From Pseudonocardia sp. (GTDB lineage: Bacteria; Actinomycetota; Actinomycetes; Mycobacteriales; Pseudonocardiaceae), in assembly GCA_025869365.1 (NCBI GenBank), contig JAOZVV010000026.1, positions 1-35,858 of the forward strand: DNA of 35,858 nt, read 5' to 3'. The position numbers and the translations under genes were made by a program. The notes under the pieces were generated by a model that was given only the letters and a program-made list of their open reading frames with translations, was not told the origin of the DNA and did no database searches. Of this stretch, positions 1 to 6,544 are shown piece by piece. The number at the start of each line of letters is the position of its first letter. The stretch's first letter is position 1.

Positions 1-21
1 GCGGGGTTCAGGCCCGTGCGA

Positions 22-78
22 GGTTCTGTAAAGCCACATTCACGTAAGGTTTCTTCATGAATGGGGCTTTCCTGAACC
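22..78. repeat. 57-bp intergenic palindromic repeat, copy A
   Basis: Two 23-nt arms (22-44 and 56-78) match as an inverted repeat at 19 of 23 positions, around an 11-nt loop (45-55). The arm core reads AAAGCCACATTCA. The element has the same 23-11-23 layout as the perfect copy at 19445-19501, and the loop is related to that copy's loop in reverse complement. It lies upstream of the OpuC-type importer. It may be the terminator of a gene to the left of the window, a dispersed repeat, or both. Confidence 0.7.
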
Positions 79-265
79 TCCGCCGGACCGGGATCCCGGG
101 CCGGATCGCGAGCCGGAATCCCACGCCGAACCCCGGATGACCGGACATGTCGCGGGTTGGTCACGGTCGGCGGCTTCCGGGTCGCTAGGGCGAACGGCGC
201 GGGATAGCCTCCCTCGAACTGCGGCGGCCGGTAGGAGGTCGCCCGCGACGAACGGGGTTGCCCGG

Positions 266-1339
266 GTGATCGAGTTCCGGGACGTCACCAAGAAGTTCCC
301 CGACGGTACCGTGGCGGTCGACGCGCTGAACCTGACCGCGGAGACCGGCAAGATCACGGTGTTCGTGGGTCCTTCCGGCTGCGGGAAGACCACGTCGTTG
401 CGCATGGTCAACCGGATGATCGACCCCAGCGACGGCGTCATCGAGGTCGACGGGCGGGACATCATGTCCGGGGACCCGGCCGAGCTCCGACGCGGCATCG
501 GCTACGTGATCCAGGCCGCCGGGCTGTTCCCGCACCGCACGATCCGGGACAACATCGCCACCGTCCCGATGCTGTTGGGCTGGAACAAGAAACAGGCCCG
601 CGAGCGGGCCATGGAGCTGATGGAGACCGTCGGTCTGGCCCCGGAGATGGGCGGCCGCTACCCGTCGCAGCTCTCCGGCGGCCAGCAGCAGCGCGTCGGC
701 GTCGCCCGTGCGCTCGCGGCGGACCCGCCGGTCCTGCTGATGGACGAGCCGTTCAGCGCGGTGGACCCGGTGGTCCGGGAGAACCTGCAGGACGAGCTGC
801 TGCGGCTGCAGTCCGAGCTGGGCAAGACGATCGTGTTCGTCACCCACGACATCGACGAGGCGATCAAGCTCGGGGACCGGGTCGCGGTGTTCCGCACCGG
901 CGGCCACCTCGCCCAGTACGACGCGCCCGGCGTGCTGCTCGCCCGCCCCGCGGACGACTTCGTGGACAACTTCGTCGGCCGGGACCGCGGCTACCGCGGA
1001 CTCGGGTTCGTCTCGTCGAGCGGCCTGCCCGTCGGCGCGCTCACCACCGTCGTCGTCGGCGCCACGGCGCCCGCGGGCTGGTCCCTGGTCGTCGACTCCG
1101 AGCGCCGCCCGCTGGGTTGGCACCACGGCGCCGGGACCGCGAGCGAGGACGATCTCGTCCCCGGCGGCTCCCTCTACGACGCGGAGTCCGGCTCGCTGCG
1201 CAGTGCGCTCGACGCGGCGCTGTCCTCGCCGTCCGGCCAGGGTGTCGCGGTCGACGCGGACGGCAGGGTGAGCGGCTCGGTCAGCGCGGACGACGTGCTC
1301 GCGGCGCTCGCCACCGCGCGCGACGAGACCGCGGCGTAG
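266..1339 (+). CDS. Quaternary-amine (glycine betaine/carnitine/choline) ABC transporter ATPase, OpuCA/ProV-like
   Basis: Cytoplasmic ATPase that powers an OpuC-type osmolyte importer. The 357-aa product has a Walker A GPSGCGKT (residues 35-42), signature LSGGQ (136-140), Walker B LLMDEP (D160, E161) and switch His194 in FVTHDIDEAIK. A C-terminal extension after about residue 240 resembles the degenerate CBS region of OpuCA, which senses ionic strength in that family. The GTG at 266 gives the expected N-terminus MIEFRDVTKKF; the reading frame is open back to 137, but that upstream part has no family-like sequence. Two permease genes and a binding-protein gene follow directly, so this is the first gene of a four-gene importer operon. 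A possible -10 (TAGCCT, 205-210) precedes it. The exact substrate cannot be read from the sequence. Confidence 0.9.
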   Translation: MIEFRDVTKKFPDGTVAVDALNLTAETGKITVFVGPSGCGKTTSLRMVNRMIDPSDGVIEVDGRDIMSGDPAELRRGIGYVIQAAGLFPHRTIRDNIATVPMLLGWNKKQARERAMELMETVGLAPEMGGRYPSQLSGGQQQRVGVARALAADPPVLLMDEPFSAVDPVVRENLQDELLRLQSELGKTIVFVTHDIDEAIKLGDRVAVFRTGGHLAQYDAPGVLLARPADDFVDNFVGRDRGYRGLGFVSSSGLPVGALTTVVVGATAPAGWSLVVDSERRPLGWHHGAGTASEDDLVPGGSLYDAESGSLRSALDAALSSPSGQGVAVDADGRVSGSVSADDVLAALATARDETAA

Positions 1340-1347
1340 GGCGGACG

Positions 1348-2010
1348 ATGACCTGGGTTCTCGGCAACCTGCCGCTGATCGGCGACCTGCTCGTCGAGCA
1401 CATCCTGTTCGCGCTGATCCCGGTGGTGATCGGGCTGGTGCTGGCCATCCCGCTCGGCTGGCTCGCCAACCGCACCCGGATCGGGCGCACCATCGTGATC
1501 AACCTGTCCGGCCTGCTGTACACGATCCCGTCGCTGGCGCTGTTCGTGTTCCTGCCGGCCATCCTGGGCACGTCCATCCTGGACCCGATCAACGTGATCG
1601 TCGCGCTCAGCGTCTACACCGTCGCGCTGCTCGTCCGGACGATCGCGGACGCGCTGTCCGCGGTGCCGGACCTGGTCGTCAACTCGGCGACGGCGATGGG
1701 CTACACCGCCGTCCGCCGGTTCGTCGGCGTGGATCTCCCGCTCGCGATCCCGGTCATCGTCGCCGGCCTGCGGGTCGCGGCGGTGTCGTCGATCAGCCTG
1801 GTGACGGTGGGCTCCACCGTCGGGTTCGGCGGTCTCGGCCGGATGTTCACCGACGGTTTCCAGCGCGTCATCACCGCGGAGATCATCACCGGGATCGTGC
1901 TGGTCCTGCTGCTCGCGCTGGTGGTGGACACGCTGCTGGTGCAGGCCGGCAAGGCGCTCACCCCGTGGGAGCGCGCCGGGCAGGGCACACGGCAGGGGGC
2001 GGAGGCGTGA
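1348..2010 (+). CDS. Quaternary-amine ABC transporter permease 1, OpuCB/ProW-like
   Basis: Integral membrane permease of 220 aa with about five to six hydrophobic segments. The EAA-type cytoplasmic loop that contacts the ATPase is visible (NSATAMGYTAVRRFVGVDLPL), followed by the VGFGGLGRMF stretch typical of the OpuCB/OpuCD family. The ATG at 1348 is nine bases after the ATPase stop. The frame is open further upstream, but that part is an Arg-rich shadow of the ATPase gene. The end overlaps the second permease by GTGA, which implies translational coupling. It should pair with the second permease to form the membrane channel. Confidence 0.9.
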   Translation: MTWVLGNLPLIGDLLVEHILFALIPVVIGLVLAIPLGWLANRTRIGRTIVINLSGLLYTIPSLALFVFLPAILGTSILDPINVIVALSVYTVALLVRTIADALSAVPDLVVNSATAMGYTAVRRFVGVDLPLAIPVIVAGLRVAAVSSISLVTVGSTVGFGGLGRMFTDGFQRVITAEIITGIVLVLLLALVVDTLLVQAGKALTPWERAGQGTRQGAEA

Positions 2011-2726
2011 ACTACCTCGGCTGGCTCTTCGACGGCGCGAACTGGAGCGGCCCGCAGGGCATCACCCAGCGGCTGATCGAGCACCTCGGCTACACCGCCC
2101 TGACGATGCTGATCGCGCTGGCCGTCGCCGTGCCGATCGGTGCGTGGATCGGGCACCGCTCGGGCGGCGGCGTCATCGTCACCGGAGCGAACGGGCTGCG
2201 TGCGCTGCCCACCCTCGGCCTGCTCGTGCTGCTGGTCACCTGGATCGGCCTGGGCTTCACCGGGCCGCTCATCGCCCTGCTCGTCCTCGGCATCCCGCCG
2301 ATCCTCGCGGGCACCTACGCCGGCATCCGCAACGTGGACCGCGCCATCGTCGACGCCGCCACCGGGATGGGGATGCGCGGCAGGGACGTGCTGTTCAAGG
2401 TGGAGCTGCCCAACGCGTTGCCGCTGATCATCGGCGGCATCCGCAGCGCGCTGCTGCAGATCGTCTCCACCGCGACGATCGCCGCGTACGTCGGCCTCGG
2501 CGGCCTCGGCCGCTTCATCTTCGACGGCCTGGCGCAGCGGGACTTCCCGCAGATGATCGGCGGCTCGATCCTCGTCGCCGTGCTCGCGGTCGTGCTCGAC
2601 CTGCTCTTCGGCGGGCTGCAGAAGCTGCTCGTCTCGCCCGGCCTGCAGGCCGCGCCGCGCGGTGCGCGCCGGCTGCGGGCCGTCCCGTCCTCGAGACAGC
2701 AGGACCCGGTCGCGGAAGCGGCCTGA
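2007..2726 (+). CDS. Quaternary-amine ABC transporter permease 2, OpuCD/ProW-like
   Basis: Second integral membrane permease (239 aa). It starts at a GTG that overlaps the stop of the previous gene and is preceded by GGAGG at 2001-2005. It has several membrane helices and an EAA loop (DAATGMGMRGRDVLFKVELP), then YVGLGGLGRFIFDG, which closely parallels the first permease. Two different permeases with one ATPase is the normal arrangement for OpuC-type importers. The C-terminal 25 residues are basic and probably cytoplasmic. Confidence 0.9.
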   Translation: MNYLGWLFDGANWSGPQGITQRLIEHLGYTALTMLIALAVAVPIGAWIGHRSGGGVIVTGANGLRALPTLGLLVLLVTWIGLGFTGPLIALLVLGIPPILAGTYAGIRNVDRAIVDAATGMGMRGRDVLFKVELPNALPLIIGGIRSALLQIVSTATIAAYVGLGGLGRFIFDGLAQRDFPQMIGGSILVAVLAVVLDLLFGGLQKLLVSPGLQAAPRGARRLRAVPSSRQQDPVAEAA

Positions 2727-2778
2727 CCACCCCACCGATCTCCCCACGCTCCTGAACCCGTCCCGGAGGACCCTCACC

Positions 2779-3714
2779 ATGAGACGCACCCTGATCGCCC
2801 GCGTCGCCGCCGTCGCGGCGATCTCCGCGCTCGCGCTGACCGCCTGTGGCGGCGGCGGTGGGAGCGGGGACCCGCTGTCCGGCGGCAGCACCGGCACCGC
2901 CGCGCCGTCGGACACCATCAAGATCGGCTCGGCGAACTTCACCGAGAGCCAGATCGTCGCCGCGATCTACGCCCAGGCCCTGTCGGCCAAGGGCGTCAAG
3001 GTCGAGTCGACGCCGCCGATCGGCAGCCGCGAGGCCTACTACCCGGCGTTGCAGGACGGCTCGATCGACCTGATCCCGGAGTACACCGGCACGCTGCTGC
3101 AGTACATCAACAAGGACGCCACCGAGACCGAGCCGGACGCGGTCTACACCGCGCTGCAGGCCGCGCTCCCGCAGACCCTGACCGTGCTGGAGAAGTCCGC
3201 CGCCGAGGACCGGGACGCCGTGGTCGTCACCCGGGCGACCGCGACGCAGTACAACCTGAAGACGATGGACGACCTCACGCCGGTCTGCGGTCAGCTGGCC
3301 TTCGGCGGCCCGCCGGAGTTCCAGACCCGCCCGGACGGCATCCCCGGCATCCAGAAGACCTACAACTGCACGTTCAAGAGCTACCTGCCCCTCGACGCCG
3401 GCGGCCCGCTGACCGTCGCCGGGCTCAAGGACGGCAACGTCCAGGCCGCGGACATCTTCTCCACCGACGCCTCGATCCCGGCGAACGACTTCGTCGTGCT
3501 CGAGGACCCGAAGAGCAACTTCGCGGCGCAGAACGTCGTCCCGCTGATCACCAAGGCGAAGGCGACCCCGCAGGTCACCGAGGTGCTCGACGCGATCTCG
3601 GCGAAGCTCACCACGCAGGGCCTGACCGAGCTCAACGCCGAGGCCGCCGGGGACGCCAAGCCGAGCGCCGAGACCGTCGCGAAGAACTGGCTGACCGCCA
3701 ACGGCCTGGCCTGA
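2779..3714 (+). CDS. Quaternary-amine ABC transporter substrate-binding lipoprotein, OpuCC/ProX-like
   Basis: Extracellular lipid-anchored receptor of the importer, 311 aa. The signal sequence ends in the lipobox LTAC with the lipidated Cys at residue 23, followed by a Gly-rich tether. The mature part starts with DTIKIGSANFTESQIVAAIY, a typical opening of the OpuAC/OsmF-type binding domain, and contains the conserved IPEYTGT stretch. GGAGGA (2765-2770) supports the ATG at 2779. It is the last gene of the operon. Family members bind betaine, choline, carnitine or proline betaine; the aromatic-cage residues were not assigned here. Confidence 0.9.
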   Translation: MRRTLIARVAAVAAISALALTACGGGGGSGDPLSGGSTGTAAPSDTIKIGSANFTESQIVAAIYAQALSAKGVKVESTPPIGSREAYYPALQDGSIDLIPEYTGTLLQYINKDATETEPDAVYTALQAALPQTLTVLEKSAAEDRDAVVVTRATATQYNLKTMDDLTPVCGQLAFGGPPEFQTRPDGIPGIQKTYNCTFKSYLPLDAGGPLTVAGLKDGNVQAADIFSTDASIPANDFVVLEDPKSNFAAQNVVPLITKAKATPQVTEVLDAISAKLTTQGLTELNAEAAGDAKPSAETVAKNWLTANGLA

Positions 3715-3742
3715 TCACCGGTCCGCCTGGTAGGCATCGGGG

Positions 3743-4552
3743 ATGACCGACACGTCACCCGCCGGCACCGTCGCCTCGGTGCACCGCTACCCGGTGAAAT
3801 CGATGCTCGGCGAGGCGATGGACGCGATCGACGTCGACGGGCGCGGGGTGGCGGGGGACCGCCGCTTCGCGCTCGTCGACGCCGACACCGGCCGGATCGC
3901 CACGGCCAAGCAGCCGCGGCTGTGGCGCTCCCTGCTGCAGCTCTCCGCGGTCTCGGCCGGGGCCGGTGCGCGGATCACGTTCCCGGACGGCCACGTGACC
4001 CCGGTCGACGAGGCGGACGAGGAGCTGTCCGCGCTGCTCGGCCGCAAGGTGCACGTGACCGCGGAGCGGGCCGAGGGCGCGTCCGTCGAGCGCCCGGACC
4101 CCGTGGACGTGCTGGCCGAGGGCGTGGACGCCGAGGTCGAGTTCGGGGTGCTGGAGATCGCGCAGGGCACCCCGGGTGGCGCCTTCGTGGACTACGCGCC
4201 GATCCACCTGATCACCACCGCGACCCTGGACGAGGTGGGCGTCGAGGCGTTGCGCTACCGGCCGAACGTCGTGATCGAGACGCCGCCGGGATATCCGCCC
4301 TTCGCCGAGAACGACTGGTGCGGCGCGGAGTTCACGGTCGGTGCCGTCCGGCTGCGCGGCACCCTGCCCACCCCACGCTGCTCCGTGCCGACGCTGGAGC
4401 ACGGGGACCTGCCCCGCGCCCCGCAGGCGCTGCGCCCGCTGCTGGAGCGCAACCGCGTCGAGGTCCCCGGCTTCGGGGTGCTGCCGTGCGCGGGGGTCTA
4501 CGCCGAGGTGCTGTCCGGCGGGACGATCCGGGCGGGCGACGTCGTCGCCTGA
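3743..4552 (+). CDS. MOSC domain-containing protein with N-terminal beta-barrel domain
   Basis: The 269-aa product begins with VASVHRYPVKSMLGE, typical of the MOSC N-terminal beta-barrel domain. It continues into a MOSC domain with the conserved cysteine in TPRCSVPT (about C213). MOSC domains are related to the C-terminus of molybdenum-cofactor sulfurase and occur in Mo-enzymes such as YcbX and mARC, where the Cys can coordinate molybdenum. Here the protein is a soluble stand-alone protein with no electron-transfer domain. A role in reducing N-hydroxylated compounds is possible but only inferred. It follows the importer operon by 28 bp and may be read through from it. Confidence 0.8.
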   Translation: MTDTSPAGTVASVHRYPVKSMLGEAMDAIDVDGRGVAGDRRFALVDADTGRIATAKQPRLWRSLLQLSAVSAGAGARITFPDGHVTPVDEADEELSALLGRKVHVTAERAEGASVERPDPVDVLAEGVDAEVEFGVLEIAQGTPGGAFVDYAPIHLITTATLDEVGVEALRYRPNVVIETPPGYPPFAENDWCGAEFTVGAVRLRGTLPTPRCSVPTLEHGDLPRAPQALRPLLERNRVEVPGFGVLPCAGVYAEVLSGGTIRAGDVVA

Positions 4553-4692
4553 GAGTGCGCCGGATCGCTCGTTCGGAGACGACTTGCGATCGCGACCGGG
4601 TGACGTCGCGGATCCTCTGCTTGTGAGCTGTCTCACCCGGTGGAAGTATCCAGTCGGTCCGAGGCACGTTTTCCGAGTGAGAGGCCAGGGGC

Positions 4693-5043
4693 ATGGCCGA
4701 GCTCGAACCGAGGAACTTCCTGCAACCCTGTTTGCTGCTCCTGCTTCGGGAGCGGCCCGATCACGGCTACGAACTCGCGAACCGGCTTCGCCCGATGCAC
4801 GACGGGGCGGGGGACCCGGGGGGTGTGTATCGCGCGTTGCGTGGCCTCGAGAAGCTGGGGCTCGTCCGCTCCGAGTGGCAGACCTCCGCCACCGGTCCGG
4901 CGCGCCGGATCTACCACGTCACCAACGAGGGGGTCGCCACGCTGGACGCCCAGGCCAGGGGCCTGGAGAACGTCCACGACTCGATCCGCGTCTTCCTGGA
5001 CCGTTACTCGCGCGTGGGGGCGTTGGCCCGGCCCGTCGGCTAG
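4693..5043 (+). CDS. PadR-family transcriptional regulator
   Basis: A small 116-aa winged-helix DNA-binding protein. The N-terminal half (FLQPCLLLLLRERPDHGYELANRL, then GGVYRALRGLEKLGLVRSEW) is the PadR helix-turn-helix, and RRIYHVTNEG is the wing. The C-terminal part is a short helix, as in the small PadR class that dimerises through one helix. An imperfect inverted repeat, GTGAG-N4-CTCAC (4623-4636), lies about 60 bp upstream and is a possible autoregulatory site. No partner gene is obvious; the next gene on the same strand is the DUF5134 membrane protein. Confidence 0.85.
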   Translation: MAELEPRNFLQPCLLLLLRERPDHGYELANRLRPMHDGAGDPGGVYRALRGLEKLGLVRSEWQTSATGPARRIYHVTNEGVATLDAQARGLENVHDSIRVFLDRYSRVGALARPVG

Positions 5044-5066
5044 TCCGGCGGCCTCCGGCCCGATGT

Positions 5067-5115
5067 CGGGAAAGCCACTTTCCTGCCGGGATCTGGCGTG
5101 AAAGTGGCTTTCCTG
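5067..5115. repeat. Intergenic hairpin with GGAAAGCCACTTTC arms, copy C
   Basis: Perfect 14-bp arms (5069-5082 and 5100-5113), flanked by a wobble pair and a G-C pair, with an inner GCC/GGC pairing at 5085-5087 and 5095-5097. The core GGAAAGCCAC is shared with the 57-bp repeats at 22-78 and 19445-19501, although the loop differs. It starts 23 bp after the padR stop, so it could terminate padR. Confidence 0.65.
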
Positions 5116-5205
5116 CACTCTGGGGGCACCGGACAGCGGGATTCCTGCCGGATCCGTGGGGCACCGGCGTCGGCCGTACCAAGATCTGCGCCGGGTTTCA
5201 CTACC

Positions 5206-5235
5206 CCCGGACCGTATGGATGCGATAGGTCCGGG
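5206..5235. promoter_or_regulatory. Candidate operator/promoter region before the DUF5134 gene
   Basis: An inverted repeat (CCCGGACC at 5206-5213, GGTCCGGG at 5228-5235) sits about 55 bp before the DUF5134 start. The left side, TACCCCCGGACCGTA, loosely resembles CsoR-type copper operators, which have a TACCC...GGGTA shape. The match is partial, so this is only a candidate. Confidence 0.3.
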
Positions 5236-5287
5236 ATGCCATCCTCGACGCGGCGATGTGTCCGGTCGGGGAGGAGGTCCGTCCTGC

Positions 5288-5848
5288 ATGGGCTTCACGA
5301 CCGCTCTCGCGATCATCTCGCTCGGGCTCGGGCTGCTGCACCTGCTGCGGCTGGCCACCGCCCGCCGGGACGGCCGTTCCGTGCCCGGGGAGGCCTCGCA
5401 CGCCGCGATGGGGCTGGGGATGGCCGCGATGCTGTCCCCGACGGGGGACCCGTTGCCCGCCGCGGTGTGGCTCGTGGTCTTCGGTGCGGTGGCGGCATGG
5501 TCCGGGCAGCGCTGGGCGCGGTCCGGTCCGGCGGCGGACGACGCGGCGCACCACACCGTCTGCGCGGTCGCGATGCTGCTGATGGTGGCCGTGGGTGGGC
5601 ACTCTCACGGTCATGCGGCGCCCGCGTGGGTCTCGCTCGTCGCGATCGTCCTGGCCGGGTACTTCGGCTGGCACGTGCTCCGCTGCGCGGACCGGGTCAC
5701 CGCTGCCCGTCGGGCACCGGTTCCGGCCGGTCACGCGGGGTGCGCGGCGCCCGCCGGGGGAGCGGGCCTGCGGGCCCCGTACGTCGGTGCGCTGGCCCAT
5801 CTGGTGATGGCCGCGTCCATGGGCGTCGTGTTCCTGGGCATGCTCTGA
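5288..5848 (+). CDS. DUF5134 family integral membrane protein
   Basis: A 186-aa membrane protein with about five hydrophobic helices, matching actinobacterial DUF5134 proteins. Function is unknown. His and Met cluster in or near the helices: SHAAMGLGMAAM, HHTVCAVAMLLM, GGHSHGHAAP and AHLVMAASMGVVF. This looks like a metal-binding pattern, possibly copper, which is inference. The ATG at 5288 follows a strong GGAGGAGG (5270-5277). The frame is open upstream, but that part is intergenic sequence. The gene is monocistronic or ends the padR unit. Confidence 0.75.
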   Translation: MGFTTALAIISLGLGLLHLLRLATARRDGRSVPGEASHAAMGLGMAAMLSPTGDPLPAAVWLVVFGAVAAWSGQRWARSGPAADDAAHHTVCAVAMLLMVAVGGHSHGHAAPAWVSLVAIVLAGYFGWHVLRCADRVTAARRAPVPAGHAGCAAPAGGAGLRAPYVGALAHLVMAASMGVVFLGML

Positions 5849-5924
5849 GGCCGGGCACGGTATCGATCGAGAGACGCCGTGGCGCCCGGTGGTGGTCGTC
5901 TCCACGGTGGGCGACCATGGGCGC

Positions 5925-5930
5925 TAGATT
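5925..5930 (+). promoter_or_regulatory. Candidate -10 element of the FtsK-like operon
   Basis: TAGATT fits the actinobacterial -10 pattern (TANNNT) and lies about 77 bp before the first gene of the operon. No convincing -35 is visible at the right distance. The 158-bp gap after DUF5134 otherwise holds only the ribosome-binding region around 5989-5997. Confidence 0.35.
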
Positions 5931-6006
5931 CCGCACGCGACGTACACGCGCCGCGGCCCCGTCGACCGGGTCCGGGCGCACGACAGGCGGAGGACGGCAG
6001 CGCGTC

Positions 6007-6267
6007 ATGGCGAGCATCGAAGAGGTCCGGTCCGGGATCGCGACGGCCAACGACAAGGCCTCGGAGAGTCTCGGCGCCCTGCAACAGGCGCAGAACTGCA
6101 TCGAGCAGGCACAGAGCGCCTTGCAGCAGGTCACCGAGGGCAGCAGCCAGGGTGACGTGGACCAGGCCAACGCCTACTACGCGGACGCCGCGAGCAAGAT
6201 CGGGGACGTGCAGCAGGCCGTCAACGCCGCGATCGAGGCCGCCGAGGGCGTCGCGGCGCGCCTGTGA
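6007..6267 (+). CDS. Small alpha-helical (coiled-coil) protein, first gene of FtsK-like operon
   Basis: An 86-aa protein rich in Ala, Gln and Glu with no Cys-rich or membrane segment beyond one Cys. It appears almost entirely helical, with heptad-like spacing (GALQQAQNCIEQAQSALQQV, then IGDVQQAVNAAIEAAEGV) and a short break near GSSQGD. It is the size of WXG100 secretion substrates but lacks a WXG turn and the YxxxD/E tail, so I do not call it an ESX protein. It opens a four-gene operon with a 28-bp gap to the next gene. GGAGG/GGACGG at 5989-5997 supports the ATG. Function unknown. Confidence 0.7.
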   Translation: MASIEEVRSGIATANDKASESLGALQQAQNCIEQAQSALQQVTEGSSQGDVDQANAYYADAASKIGDVQQAVNAAIEAAEGVAARL

Positions 6268-6295
6268 GGGGCATGGCCCCGCCCACAGGGGCGGC

Positions 6296-6544
6296 ATGAG
6301 CGTCTCGGACATCCGGGCCGCGCTCGCCGAGGTCGGCGGGTTGACCGCGGACGCACGCCGGTACGCGCAGGAGGCCGGCGAGCGGCTCGACGAGGCCGTG
6401 CGCGCGCTCGCGGACCTGGCCGAGCAGACCCACGAGAACCTGCCGGTGGCGGCGTTGTCGCGCGCCCGGGACGACGTCGCGGACGTGCACAGCACAGTGG
6501 CCGCCGCCCAGGACGCGATCGCCGATCTGGACGCGAGGTTGTAG
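6296..6544 (+). CDS. Small alpha-helical (coiled-coil) protein, second gene of FtsK-like operon
   Basis: An 82-aa acidic, Ala-rich helical protein with regular hydrophobic spacing (IRAALAEVGGLTADARRYAQ, LDEAVRALADLAEQ, VHSTVAAAQDAIADLDARL). It is similar in size and composition to the previous gene product but is not an obvious duplicate. There is no signal peptide, membrane helix or WXG motif. GGGGCGG precedes the ATG. Its stop shares one base with the GTG of the ATPase gene (TAGTG), so translation is coupled. It probably binds the ATPase or its neighbour; that is inferred only from the operon. Confidence 0.7.
   Translation: MSVSDIRAALAEVGGLTADARRYAQEAGERLDEAVRALADLAEQTHENLPVAALSRARDDVADVHSTVAAAQDAIADLDARL

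Noticed and set aside
137..265. N-terminal extension of the OpuC-type ATPase from the ATG at 137
   Set aside because: The 43 added residues have no family-like sequence and cover the promoter region; the GTG at 266 gives the standard start.
6007..6544. WXG100/ESX secretion substrates
   Set aside because: Size and helicity fit, but neither protein has a WXG turn or a YxxxD/E tail, and no EccB, EccD, EccE or mycosin gene is present.
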